This document shows, piece by piece, positions 28,761 to 37,332 of a stretch of DNA of 64,000 bases. Both the position numbers and the translations under genes were made by a program. The DNA comes from Bacteroidota bacterium (GTDB lineage Bacteria > Bacteroidota > JABWAT01): positions 372,001-436,000 of the forward strand of contig JAIUNL010000001.1 in assembly GCA_020161835.1 (NCBI GenBank), read 5' to 3'. Position 1 is the first letter of the stretch. Each line of letters opens with the position of its first letter. The notes below the pieces were generated by a model that made no database searches, had not been told where the DNA came from, and saw only the letters and a program-made list of their open reading frames with translations.

Positions 28761-29135
28761 ATGACGCTGACCGTTAAAAAACTGCTGTTCGCAATTCTGA
28801 TCTTTTTAATTCTCGTTCCGGTTTCATTTTCTTTTGGATCAGGTGGATTCCAGCTTCTGATCAGCAAGTATGAAGCTTTGGGTTGGGTTTCGCTTTTAGG
28901 TGCTGGTTTGCTGATTCAGTTATTGAGAAAGGAACTGACAAGAAATGAACTTCGGTTTACCGTCATTCTTCTTGCGCTGATTCCGTTCATGATGATCTTT
29001 TCGGAAAAGGGCGTTTTTTTCGTTCTGATCAGGGAAAGTACCGGAATTTGTGTTTTCTATTGGGCACTGGCAATTTTTGCAGGATATGGGCTGATTGGAA
29101 GAAAAGATGAAAAAGACAGGGTTTTGTACCCTTGA
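28761..29135 (+). CDS. Small integral membrane protein of unknown function
   Basis: 124 aa with about four hydrophobic helices (roughly 8-25, 37-52, 61-82 and 88-110) and a charged C terminus (RKDEKDR). No family is recognised. The ATG at 28,761 follows GAAAGG at 7-8 nt spacing; an in-frame TTG at 28,746 would add five residues. TAACCTTG at about 28,726 resembles the -7 promoter element, but no -33 is clear. It is followed by a long repeat-rich spacer. Confidence 0.6.
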   Translation: MTLTVKKLLFAILIFLILVPVSFSFGSGGFQLLISKYEALGWVSLLGAGLLIQLLRKELTRNELRFTVILLALIPFMMIFSEKGVFFVLIRESTGICVFYWALAIFAGYGLIGRKDEKDRVLYP

Positions 29136-30003
29136 AGAAAAAACCGTTTTGACCACAGAAGAAACAGAAAACGCAGAAAAATACAATTTCGAAATTTTAA
29201 GCAATTTTTCTCCAGGGATTTTTATCCTGACCACCTTAAACATTTCTGTTTGAAAAGTATTTTCTGCATGTTCTGTGATTTCTGTGGTCAAAAATGTATT
29301 TCATTTCCGTCTGGGTTCTTGCGGACCCGTGAGCGGGAGAAGCTTGGGAACACTTTCGGGATGGGAAATCATTTTCCCGTTCCGCCCGCACTTAGACTCC
29401 GCTCAGTGACCGGATTTCAAGTTTTAAAAAGAGTCGTGGCCGATCGGTTTTGGGTGGTGCTATTCATATTTCTACAAACAGTTCACCCCGCTGGGGTGAG
29501 AAAAACAAAAGACCGCATTGTGTTTTGCGTTTAGCTCCAGAGGAGCTGCATATTGGTAGAAAAATACCCGTAAAAGAGTTTTAACCGCTCCAGCGGAGCG
29601 GAACAATTCCATAAGATTTTCACAAATTTGGGTGTAACCACATACCGCCCCGCCGGGGCGGATATCTGTTTATGGTGGTTTTGTTTTCTACCAGGATTTC
29701 ACCCCGCTGGGGTGAGGAGTTTGACTTCAATTTGCCATTTACCCCATCGTGAGCCACCCCTCGACAAAGTCACTGAGTCCCGAGAATCGGGAAAGCGCCG
29801 CTCAGGAACCGGGACCAACAGCTTTCCTTACGGCTTAATCCTTTCGCCTTGCTCCCACATTAACAATTAACCATTCACCATTATCCCCAACCACTTTTCC
29901 CCGCATTTTCTTGAATCTTTCTGCCAAAACCGGTAAACTTAACAGACCGGCCGGACTTTTTCCTGGTTCCGGCACTCTTTACTTTATTTTTACAGGTATG
30001 ACC
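29136..30003. repeat. 868-bp gene-free, repeat-filled spacer before ilvE
   Basis: Three kinds of structure fill it. A long imperfect inverted repeat (29,147-29,183 with 29,258-29,293) includes a perfect ttttgaccacagaa arm. Five GC-rich palindromes lie at 29,484-29,498, 29,533-29,547, 29,585-29,601, 29,645-29,661 and 29,700-29,714. A heptamer array lies at 29,856-29,890 (cacatta, acaatta, accattc, accatta). A copy of the gactccgctcagtgacc repeat sits near 29,394-29,411. Open frames crossing the region consist of these repeats and are not believed to be genes. Confidence 0.8.
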
Positions 30004-30912
30004 ATGAAAGAGCTCAATACGATTTGGATGAACGGGAAGTTAGTTCCCTGGAAAGATGCCACGATTCACGTTTTATCACATGTGGTGCACTACGGTTCTT
30101 CATTTTTCGAGGGAATCCGCAGTTACAATACCGAAAAAGGTCCTGCCGTTCTTGCTCTGACTGAACACATGGAACGACTCACCCACTCCACCCGGATTTA
30201 TCGCACTGAATCACCTTATTCTGTTGCTGAACTTTGTACGGCTGCCATTGATACCATCAAATCAAATGGTCTCAAAGGATGTTACATCCGGCCTGTTGTT
30301 TATCGTGGTTTTGGCGAATTGGGTGTGAATCCGCTCACCTGCCCGATTGATACCATGATTGCCGTTTGGGAATGGGGTGCTTACCTCGGTGAAGATTCTC
30401 TGAAAAATGGTGTTGATGTTCAGGTTTCCAGCTGGACAAGAATTACTTCGAACACCCTTCCCGGACTTTCAAAAGCCGGTGGTGGATATCTGAATGCCCA
30501 GCTTGCCAAGATTGATTCCGTTCAGAATGGCTTTGCTGATGCCATCATGCTTGACAACAATCAGATGGTTTCCGAAGGATCTGGTGCCAATCTCTTTTTC
30601 GTCAAAAACGGAGTTATTTATACCCCGGGAATGGGTTCTTCCATTCTGGTTGGAATTACCCGGAATATCGTGATGCGAATTGCTGCAGATCTGGGTTACA
30701 AAGTTGAAGAAACGACTATTCCGCGCGGATTTATCTACACCGCTGATGAAATTTTCTACACAGGAACTGCCATTGAGGTGACACCAATCCGGTCGGTTGA
30801 TAAAGTTAAAATCGGAACCGGTTCCTTCCCTGTGACCATGAAAATTCAGGAAAAATTCTTCGATATTACCCGCAAGGGCAACGATCCGTACAAACTATTA
30901 ACCTTCTTCTGA
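30004..30912 (+). CDS. ilvE: Branched-chain amino acid aminotransferase IlvE
   Basis: PLP-dependent class IV transaminase for the last step of Val/Leu/Ile synthesis (or first step of breakdown), cytoplasmic, 302 aa. The PLP lysine is in SKAGGGYLNAQLAK, and GANLFFVKNGVIYTP and the later TPIRSVDKVKIG are typical of BCAT. I chose the ATG at 30,004 because ACAGG lies 7 nt before it; the ATG at 29,998 would leave no spacing. holB starts one base after the stop. Confidence 0.92.
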   Translation: MKELNTIWMNGKLVPWKDATIHVLSHVVHYGSSFFEGIRSYNTEKGPAVLALTEHMERLTHSTRIYRTESPYSVAELCTAAIDTIKSNGLKGCYIRPVVYRGFGELGVNPLTCPIDTMIAVWEWGAYLGEDSLKNGVDVQVSSWTRITSNTLPGLSKAGGGYLNAQLAKIDSVQNGFADAIMLDNNQMVSEGSGANLFFVKNGVIYTPGMGSSILVGITRNIVMRIAADLGYKVEETTIPRGFIYTADEIFYTGTAIEVTPIRSVDKVKIGTGSFPVTMKIQEKFFDITRKGNDPYKLLTFF

Positions 30913-30913
30913 T

Positions 30914-31996
30914 ATGCTGATCAGGCCTTCTGACTTACCGGGTCAGCTCCGGTTTACCCAGGCTGTACAGAATGCCTTCCAGCACCAGCGGATTCCTCAC
31001 TCCCTTCTGATTCTGGGGAAGGAAAACGGTTTACTTCAGGCAGCCGCCATTTGGGTTGCCCAGGCCATTCTCTGCGGGAAGACTTCTGAGCCTCCCTGCG
31101 GAGAATGTTCATCCTGTCAGAAATTCCAAAATTTAACTCATCCCGATTTACACTTCGTTTTCCCGGCTGCAGCAACAGCCACAACTGAAGATTTCAGACA
31201 GAACATCCGGGATCTCAGCGATAAACCATTTGAACCGGTTGATGTTCCTGAAACGGCTGACATTCTCATTTCTTCAGTCAGGGAAGTGAATAAACTGGTA
31301 TCCCGTTCTGCTTTTGAAGGTGACCGCCAGGTTTTCATATTTCTGGGTGCAGAACGGTTCAGAAAAGAAGCTGCCAACGCCTTTCTGAAAACCCTTGAAG
31401 AACCACCGGCCGGGACCTATTTCATTCTTTGTTCGACTGATACCGGCTCGATGCTCCAAACCATTCTTTCCCGTTGCCAGAAGCTTTACCTGGATCCCAT
31501 CCAACCAGAAGACATTAGAAAATTTCTTGAAAAGCAGGGTTTTTCCGCAGAAAAATCAATTGCCTGGTCGGTCATGTGCCAGGGACAGTTGGGTGTGGCG
31601 CTTCGTTTTGCCGGCACCGAATCGATTGATTATTATCAGGCGCTTTATCCTTATCTCACTTCTCTCATGAAAGGTGATTTACCTGGCATTTACGAGCAAT
31701 ATCAGATCTGGGAAAAATCGGGGAAAGATGAAATCCTTGCCTATTTGCAAGCCATGACGTTTTTTCTTCAGGATTGTCTGAGGGTGAAAGCTGGTTCAGG
31801 AGATAAATTAACCCGTCAGGATTTGTCAGGAAGGTTTGGAAGCTTGTACACAGATTATGCCCGTCTTGATCTTTCTGCCGGATTAAAAGTTCTCGATGAT
31901 TCGATGTACAAATTACAAAGAAATGTTCATGCGGGGTTAACCTTGCTGAATCTGGCGATTCAATTCAGAAAACTTGTGCGCGGGCTGGGCAAGTAG
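30914..31996 (+). CDS. holB: DNA polymerase III delta' subunit (HolB)
   Basis: Clamp-loader subunit of the replicative polymerase, 360 aa. The zinc module Cys54, Cys62, Cys65, Cys68 (CGKTSEPPCGECSSC) and FLKTLEEPPAGTYFIL with LSRCQ (sensor region) are typical. The Walker A site is degenerate (GKENGLLQ, lacking GKT/S), as expected for the non-ATP-binding delta' subunit. It begins one base after ilvE and probably shares its transcript. A heptamer array starts 4 bp after the stop. Confidence 0.9.
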   Translation: MLIRPSDLPGQLRFTQAVQNAFQHQRIPHSLLILGKENGLLQAAAIWVAQAILCGKTSEPPCGECSSCQKFQNLTHPDLHFVFPAAATATTEDFRQNIRDLSDKPFEPVDVPETADILISSVREVNKLVSRSAFEGDRQVFIFLGAERFRKEAANAFLKTLEEPPAGTYFILCSTDTGSMLQTILSRCQKLYLDPIQPEDIRKFLEKQGFSAEKSIAWSVMCQGQLGVALRFAGTESIDYYQALYPYLTSLMKGDLPGIYEQYQIWEKSGKDEILAYLQAMTFFLQDCLRVKAGSGDKLTRQDLSGRFGSLYTDYARLDLSAGLKVLDDSMYKLQRNVHAGLTLLNLAIQFRKLVRGLGK

Positions 31997-32000
31997 ACAA

Positions 32001-32149
32001 ATGGTTACAGGTCACGGGTCACATATTACGGGTTGAATTAACAATTTGTGTCATTCCCGTCCCGCAAGCGGGAGGAATCCAGCATTACAAGTTTAAATTC
32101 ATGGATTAGCTTCGCAGAACTTCGTTAGCCCGCCTTCGCGGGAATGACA
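32001..32149. repeat. Heptamer array and GTCAT-hairpin element downstream of holB
   Basis: 32,001-32,035 has five 7-nt units (atggtta, caggtca, cgggtca, catatta, cgggttg). 32,049-32,149 is an element bounded by 11-bp perfect inverted arms (tgtcattcccg / cgggaatgaca) with further hairpins inside (tcccgc / gcggga; cccgc ... gcggg). Confidence 0.75.
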
Positions 32150-32173
32150 GCCAAATAAAAAACATCATTTATT

Positions 32174-32419
32174 ATGCTTATTAAGATTAAAGTCTTTGCT
32201 TCACTTCGGGATATTACCGGAACCGGAAATCTGGAGCTGAACCTTCCGGAAGGTTCAACAACCGAAACGCTTATTTCTGAACTGATGAGGCAATTCCCGG
32301 GATTACTGCCTTTCAACGGTGTTTTCAGGATTGCAGTGAATCAGGAATACACTGCAGAAACTTTACTTCTTCATGACCGTGACGAGGTGGCTTTAATTCC
32401 CCCGACTTCCGGCGGCTGA
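32174..32419 (+). CDS. moaD: MoaD/ThiS-family sulfur carrier
   Basis: 81-aa ubiquitin-like protein ending in the obligatory Gly-Gly (PPTSGG), which is adenylated and thiocarboxylated for sulfur transfer. The sequence (IKVFASLRDITG at the start, DRDEVALIPPTSGG at the end) fits MoaD, the small subunit of molybdopterin synthase, better than ThiS. No other molybdenum cofactor gene is in the window, so the partner is elsewhere or the carrier serves another pathway. The last 27 bp overlap tail-to-tail with the SGNH hydrolase gene. Confidence 0.82.
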   Translation: MLIKIKVFASLRDITGTGNLELNLPEGSTTETLISELMRQFPGLLPFNGVFRIAVNQEYTAETLLLHDRDEVALIPPTSGG

Positions 32420-33076
32420 GTCAAGAACAGGTTTGAGGGTTTTCCAGACGGTTTCTGCTACTATTTTTTGTCCGGTCGGATTTGGGTGAATCCCGTCAGG
32501 CAGGTTCAGTTCTTTCTTCCCGCCCACACCTTCCAGTAAAAACGGAATTAAATCCACCTTTTTAGATTTCGCCAGCTCCGGATACAAAGACATGAATTCC
32601 TTCGTGTATTCCGGGCCCATATTGGGCGGAACAGCCATGCCTGCAAGCACAATTTTCATCTTCGGATTGTAAACCCTGATCGTATCAATTATGGCTGATA
32701 AATTATCACGGGTGGTTTTTATTTCAGTTCCCCTGAGTCCGTCATTCGCACCCGATTCAAGAATAACGACCTGAATATCACCCTGAAGCATCCAACCCAA
32801 ACGTGAACGGAGTCCGGAAGTTGTTTCACCTGAAACACCAGCGATTACGACGTCATAATGATACCCGAGCGAATCTACCTTTTTTCGGATTTGTGAAACC
32901 CATCCTTCAGTTGGATCCAGATTGTAGGCTGCGGTCAGTGACGTTCCCAGACAAAGCAGTTTGGGTTTTGCAACTGCAGAAGAATCAGTTTGTATAACCT
33001 CTGGGGTTGACACATCCTTTTTACATCCGGAAAGAAAAATCAAACCGGCGGAAAAAAAGAAAAACAGAGTTCTCAT
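32393..33076 (-). CDS. SGNH/GDSL hydrolase lipoprotein (TesA-like)
   Basis: 227 aa with a lipoprotein signal (hydrophobic core, lipobox LSGC, Cys at about 18). The four SGNH blocks are present: LGTSLTAAY with the nucleophile Ser, GETTSGL for block II, ESGANDGLRG for block III, and DGIHPNPTGQ for the Asp/His pair. The set resembles TesA-type arylesterase/lysophospholipase I, tethered to the envelope. It overlaps the upstream MBL-fold gene by 4 bp and is the second gene of that operon. Confidence 0.88.
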   Translation of the reverse strand: MRTLFFFFSAGLIFLSGCKKDVSTPEVIQTDSSAVAKPKLLCLGTSLTAAYNLDPTEGWVSQIRKKVDSLGYHYDVVIAGVSGETTSGLRSRLGWMLQGDIQVVILESGANDGLRGTEIKTTRDNLSAIIDTIRVYNPKMKIVLAGMAVPPNMGPEYTKEFMSLYPELAKSKKVDLIPFLLEGVGGKKELNLPDGIHPNPTGQKIVAETVWKTLKPVLDSAAGSRGN

Positions 33077-34146
33077 TTTGTTTCCTCAATTTCTGCAACT
33101 TCTTCAGTTTTAGAAGCTGGTTTAAGTTCAAGAAAACGGGTTTCCCCGTGTTGCATTACCGTGAAGGAGGCAGAATCCGGTCCAATAGCCTGCATTCCTT
33201 TTGCCAACCGGACAGGTGGTTCGTCCACGGGTTCATCTGTGAGAATAAACGTTCCCCAATGCATCCCGATAGAAAGTTTTGAGTTCAAATCCCGGTGAAT
33301 CTGAATCGCCTCTTCAGGATTTACGTGGTGAGAAGCCATAAACCAGCGGGGATCGTAGGCTCCAACGGGAATCAGAGACAAATCCATATCGCCAAACCGG
33401 TCGTGAATATCTTTGAAATCGTTTGAATAACCGGTATCACCGCCAAAGAAAATCTGATATCCGTTCCGTTCGACAATCCAACCGCACCAGAGTGTCGAAT
33501 TCCGGTCTGTCAGGCTCCGGCCAGAAAAATGCTGAACCGGGACGCAATGCAGATTGAAACCTTTGATTTCAGTTGATTCCCACCAGTCATACTCCTGAGC
33601 GGTGGTAATGCCTTCGGCTTCAAGGCGGGCTTTGACTTTAAGTCCGGTGAAAAAAACCGGCGGATTCTCCGGCTGGCGATCAAAAAGTGCCTTTACAGAA
33701 GTCAGATCAAGGTGGTCATAGTGATCGTGCGAAATAATGACGAAATCAATTTGCGGGAGATCGTCGAGGGAAAGTCCGGGTTGAGTATATCGTTTTGGAC
33801 CTGCGAAAGAAACCGGTGAAGCCCGTTCAGTAAAGTGCGGATCGGTGAGGAAATTTATTCCATCAATCTGAATCAGAAAAGTAGAATGCCCGACCCAGGT
33901 GATGGTTGGTTTGGTTGTGTTTGATTTCAGAAATGCCGGATCATTCTTTGCCAAAGGAAAAGATTTCGGTTCAGGAGGCGTCCGTTCCCACCACCACTTG
34001 GTAACATCAGATAATCCTTTGTCGAGGTGATAATAATTGTTGGTAAATCCACCTTCAATGTGGTGCTTTTTTGGTGAAGCCGGCTCTTGTGCGCTGCACG
34101 ATGTCGTTATTGCCATAGTAAGTGAAAGTAGAAATGTTTTTGTCAT
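33073..34146 (-). CDS. Exported metallo-beta-lactamase-fold hydrolase (NAPE-PLD/UlaG-like)
   Basis: 357 aa from the Met at 34,146, where a signal peptide starts (MTKTFLLSLTMAITTSCSAQ, possibly a lipoprotein with a weak lipobox). The metal motif HDHYDH follows TWVGHSTFLIQIDG and LTDPHF, an arrangement typical of the N-acylphosphatidylethanolamine phospholipase D-like branch. The C-terminal GMHWGTF supplies a further metal-site His. A 14-residue upstream extension in the same frame was rejected. The operon partner is an SGNH esterase, which fits envelope lipid turnover, but that is inference. Confidence 0.85.
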   Translation of the reverse strand: MTKTFLLSLTMAITTSCSAQEPASPKKHHIEGGFTNNYYHLDKGLSDVTKWWWERTPPEPKSFPLAKNDPAFLKSNTTKPTITWVGHSTFLIQIDGINFLTDPHFTERASPVSFAGPKRYTQPGLSLDDLPQIDFVIISHDHYDHLDLTSVKALFDRQPENPPVFFTGLKVKARLEAEGITTAQEYDWWESTEIKGFNLHCVPVQHFSGRSLTDRNSTLWCGWIVERNGYQIFFGGDTGYSNDFKDIHDRFGDMDLSLIPVGAYDPRWFMASHHVNPEEAIQIHRDLNSKLSIGMHWGTFILTDEPVDEPPVRLAKGMQAIGPDSASFTVMQHGETRFLELKPASKTEEVAEIEETK

Positions 34147-34301
34147 AGTTACTTTAATTAATTTTATGCTGAAACACACGAAAACCAAAAATAAATCCGG
34201 CAGGGCTTAAACTGATACAATTTGTTACCGGATTAAAGGCTTCGTTTCAATTTTGAGCAAGCCTTTGTATCTTCACGGTCAGACCAAACCGAAGAAACCG
34301 C

Positions 34302-35084
34302 ATGAAAGTACACCGCCCGGTAAAACGCCGGTCAAGGCCTCTTGAATTGAAACATCTTGACCTCCCTTTGAATCCGACCATGGAGCAGGGACTTATTGTA
34401 AAGCTTCAGGAAACCCATTTCCAGACTTACATCAGGGCACTTCAAGATTTTGTTCTTCAGATTGCGCCCTATTACCGGATTGACCTTCCGGCTCAAACCG
34501 AAGATGAATCTGCAATTGATACCGATTCTGCTGAATATTTTTGGATTTCAGAAGTTTTTCAAACGCTGGTGATCATCGGTGCCTCACTGAGTGATGAGCA
34601 AATTAATGAAATCAGGCTTTACCATGAAAAACTGGTTAAAGGAAATACTTATACAATGCCGGGTTATGACGGAAATGAAGCCATTCTGATCCTGAATAAA
34701 ATATTTTATCAGGTGATGTATGAAACCGGGTTCATTGACGAGATTAATTTTAGAATCAGGATACCCTCATTTCGTTACCGGATGAAAATCGGGCTCAACC
34801 TCAGTTATGCCCCTTCCTTTCCGCTTCATGCTTTTACCCTTCAACTCTGCGGAGAGTCGGGAATTAAAAACGAAAATTCATTTCGGCTGCTCGAAAACTT
34901 TGCCATTTTTTACTGGAATCTCTTTCATGTTGATCAGGCTTTGAAACCCGGATTAACCGGGCGTTACCGTAAAAAACTGGAACAAATCCTAAAAAAATCA
35001 GAACCTGATCTTCCTTCGAAAGAAATACTTGATTTTATTCAACTTACCATGGACGATCTTTTATTTAACCCCGGACTGCGCTGA
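34302..35084 (+). CDS. Unknown protein upstream of the cysteine-desulfurase-like gene
   Basis: 260 aa, no recognised family, no signal peptide or membrane helix. The N terminus is strongly basic (VKRRSRPLELK), the middle acidic (TEDESAIDTDS), and the rest predicted mostly helical. Its TGA stop shares a base with the ATG of the aminotransferase-family gene downstream, so the two are probably co-translated. TATCTTCA at 34,268 is a weak match to the -7 promoter element. Confidence 0.7.
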   Translation: MKVHRPVKRRSRPLELKHLDLPLNPTMEQGLIVKLQETHFQTYIRALQDFVLQIAPYYRIDLPAQTEDESAIDTDSAEYFWISEVFQTLVIIGASLSDEQINEIRLYHEKLVKGNTYTMPGYDGNEAILILNKIFYQVMYETGFIDEINFRIRIPSFRYRMKIGLNLSYAPSFPLHAFTLQLCGESGIKNENSFRLLENFAIFYWNLFHVDQALKPGLTGRYRKKLEQILKKSEPDLPSKEILDFIQLTMDDLLFNPGLR

Positions 35085-36451
35085 TGTTTGATACACAAAA
35101 AATCCGGAATGACTTTCCGGTAACCAATCTCAAATTCCCGGTCATCGGGAGTGAAAAAGAACGAAATCTGATTTATATGGACCACGGTGCGTCGACCCAT
35201 GCACCCCTTCCAGTCATTGAAAAATATCAGAAATTCCTGAACGGATATTATGCAAACGTACATCGTGGGCATCACCATCTGAGTATTGTGTCAACTGAAC
35301 TTTTCGACCACGTTTCAGAAATCATTCTGGATTTCATTAAAGGTGACCCGGCAGAAAACTGCATCATGTACACCCAAAACACAACCATGGCACTTGACAT
35401 GGCCGGTCACATGGTTGAACAGCTTTCGGGGATTACCTTAACCACCCTGATGGAGCATCACTCAAATGATCTTCCGCACCGTGCCCGCGGAAAAGTGGTT
35501 CATGTTGATGTGCTGGATGAAGACGGAACGTTGGATTATGCAGATCTTGAACGGAAACTGAAAAATTATCACGTCAAACTGGTCGCCGTTACCGGATGTT
35601 CAAATGTGACGGGGTATTTTCCTGATATTCATAAAATTGCACGCCTGGCTCACGAATATGGTGCCTATATTCTGGTTGATGCTGCCCAGCTTCTGGCTCA
35701 CGCTTCCATCGATGTGAAACCCAACGACCACCCTGAACATATTGATTTTTTAGCTGCTGCCGGACATAAAGCTTACGCACCGATGGGATCAGGTTTTCTT
35801 TTTGGTCCACGTAAATTGTTTGATGCCGCGCCGCCATACATGCCTGGTGGTGGAACCGTCAAATACGTGACAGCCGAGGACGTTTTTTTCGATAAATCAC
35901 CAGATCGTCATCAGGGTGGAACACCGAATATTGCCGGTGCGATTGCCGTTGGTGCGGCTATCAATTATCTGAGTGAAATCGGAATGAATAATGTAAGGGA
36001 ACACGAAAGAGAACTCACTGATTTCACCATTCAAAAACTGATCAAAATTCCCGGATTAACGCTTTATGGTCCGAAATCCGCAGATAAAAAATCAGGAGTT
36101 CTCACGTTTACCACCGAAGGTGTTTACCACGAACTGGCCGCCACCATTCTGAACTACGAATATGCGATTGCGACCCGGAACGGTTGTTTCTGTGCCCATC
36201 CATTATTGCACCGGTTGCTGAATGTGTCACCAGAAGAATCTGCTATTTTGAGAGACAAGCTTGTCAAAGGTGAAAATGCTGCCATTCCCGGTGCCATCAG
36301 AGCCACGATCGGGCTCTACAACACTAAAGAAGAAATTGAAATTCTCATTGAAGCTTTGTCGGTTATTTCAGCGAAAAAGTGGAAAGGGAATTACGAAGAA
36401 AAGCATGATACTGACCTTTGCCGGACGAGTTATTACGAATTCAAGATTTAA
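35084..36451 (+). CDS. Class V aminotransferase, cysteine desulfurase/selenocysteine lyase-like
   Basis: PLP enzyme of 455 aa. Key features are YMDHGASTHAP near the N terminus, VTGCSNVTG, the cofactor Asp in LVDAAQ, the Schiff-base Lys in AAGHKAYAPMGSG and a C-terminal RNGCFCAHP with cysteines in the region of the persulfide loop. It resembles the SufS/CsdA-like branch but is longer and lacks suf neighbours, so the substrate is uncertain. The last residues (about 440-455) look unlike the family and run into repeat sequence. Confidence 0.82.
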   Translation: MFDTQKIRNDFPVTNLKFPVIGSEKERNLIYMDHGASTHAPLPVIEKYQKFLNGYYANVHRGHHHLSIVSTELFDHVSEIILDFIKGDPAENCIMYTQNTTMALDMAGHMVEQLSGITLTTLMEHHSNDLPHRARGKVVHVDVLDEDGTLDYADLERKLKNYHVKLVAVTGCSNVTGYFPDIHKIARLAHEYGAYILVDAAQLLAHASIDVKPNDHPEHIDFLAAAGHKAYAPMGSGFLFGPRKLFDAAPPYMPGGGTVKYVTAEDVFFDKSPDRHQGGTPNIAGAIAVGAAINYLSEIGMNNVREHERELTDFTIQKLIKIPGLTLYGPKSADKKSGVLTFTTEGVYHELAATILNYEYAIATRNGCFCAHPLLHRLLNVSPEESAILRDKLVKGENAAIPGAIRATIGLYNTKEEIEILIEALSVISAKKWKGNYEEKHDTDLCRTSYYEFKI

Positions 36452-36576
36452 AGGCATTTTCCCACTGATGGCGCAGATGACGAAGAAAACTTCAGGGATG
36501 ACATCTTTTCCTTTGTTTAATTCCAATTTTTATAGAATAACAGTCAGATTCACACAAAATCGTTAAACTTATCACA

Positions 36577-36608
36577 CTTGTTTTTACACAATACCTTGTG
36601 TAGCTTTG
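36577..36608 (+). promoter_or_regulatory. Promoter and operator of the vapBC module
   Basis: CTTG (36,577-36,580), 20 nt, then TAGCTTTG (36,601-36,608): an exact TAnnTTTG -7 element with a near-consensus -33. A perfect inverted repeat acacaa-tacc-ttgtgt (36,586-36,601) lies in the spacer and touches the -7 element, as expected for an autorepressor site. The ribosome binding site AGAGG follows at 36,613. Confidence 0.55.
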
Positions 36609-36622
36609 TTGCAGAGGTAAAA

Positions 36623-36823
36623 ATGGCAACAAATCTTGGAATTGACACTGATCTTTTGAAGCAAGCGCTTGAGCTGGGTAAATTAAAAACAAAAAAAGAA
36701 ACCGTGAACCAAGCACTTCGGGAATTTATTCAACGGCGTAAAATGGAAGATGTGATTTCCGCTTTTGGAACTATTGAGTATTCTTCTGACTACGAATACG
36801 ATCAGTTGAGAACCCGGCCGTGA
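36623..36823 (+). CDS. vapB: VapB-type antitoxin
   Basis: 66-aa ribbon-helix-helix-like antitoxin. ATNLGIDTDLLKQALELG starts the DNA-binding part and KKETVNQALREFIQRRK the second helix; the C terminus (YSSDYEYDQLRTRP) is the likely toxin-binding tail. The Met at 36,623 follows AGAGG at good spacing, so the in-frame ATG at 36,578 is not used. It overlaps vapC by 4 bp. Predicted to repress its own promoter through the palindrome at 36,586-36,601. Confidence 0.88.
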   Translation: MATNLGIDTDLLKQALELGKLKTKKETVNQALREFIQRRKMEDVISAFGTIEYSSDYEYDQLRTRP

Positions 36824-37224
36824 AGGTTTTGGTTGATACTTCCGTTTGGTTACTTGCTCTGAGAAAACAGGCAACTGAACCGGGTGACCTTAAAGCGGTT
36901 TCGATTCTTTCTGAACTGATCAGAGATCTTCGTGTGGAAATAATCGGTCCGGTTCGTCAGGAGATTCTCTCAGGAATTTCAGATCCCATCAATTTACAGA
37001 TTGTAAAAGAACGACTTTCAGCTTTCAGTGATATCGAAATCATGACTGAAGATTATGAACGTGCTGCACAGTTTTCAAACGAATGCAGAAAAAATGGAAT
37101 TCAGGGTTCACACACTGATTTTTTAATTTGTTCGGTTTCAGTTCGTCTGGATCTTTTGGTTTTTACTCTGGATGCCAATTTTAGGGATTACCTTCGCTTT
37201 TTACCGATCAGACTTTTCGGGTAA
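36820..37224 (+). CDS. vapC: VapC-type PIN-domain ribonuclease toxin
   Basis: 134-aa PIN-domain RNase. Catalytic acidic residues expected in the family are visible: Asp6 (VLVDTSVW), a Glu in the middle (IGPVRQEILSG), Asp in HTDFLICSV and Asp in TLDANFRDY. Toxins of this kind cleave tRNA or rRNA; the target here is unknown. Coupled to the antitoxin gene by a 4-bp overlap. Confidence 0.9.
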   Translation: MKVLVDTSVWLLALRKQATEPGDLKAVSILSELIRDLRVEIIGPVRQEILSGISDPINLQIVKERLSAFSDIEIMTEDYERAAQFSNECRKNGIQGSHTDFLICSVSVRLDLLVFTLDANFRDYLRFLPIRLFG

Positions 37225-37332
37225 AGTCCACAAAATCAAGGGTCTTTTCCCGCAGATCACGCGGATAACTTCGGGAATACTTTTTTTTAAAAATCTCTTT
37301 CTGATTTAAATTATTTCAAAAGACTATAAATT

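Noticed and set aside
29250..29870. Two plus-strand open frames in the spacer before ilvE
   Set aside because: They translate palindromes and dispersed repeats and have no gene-like start.
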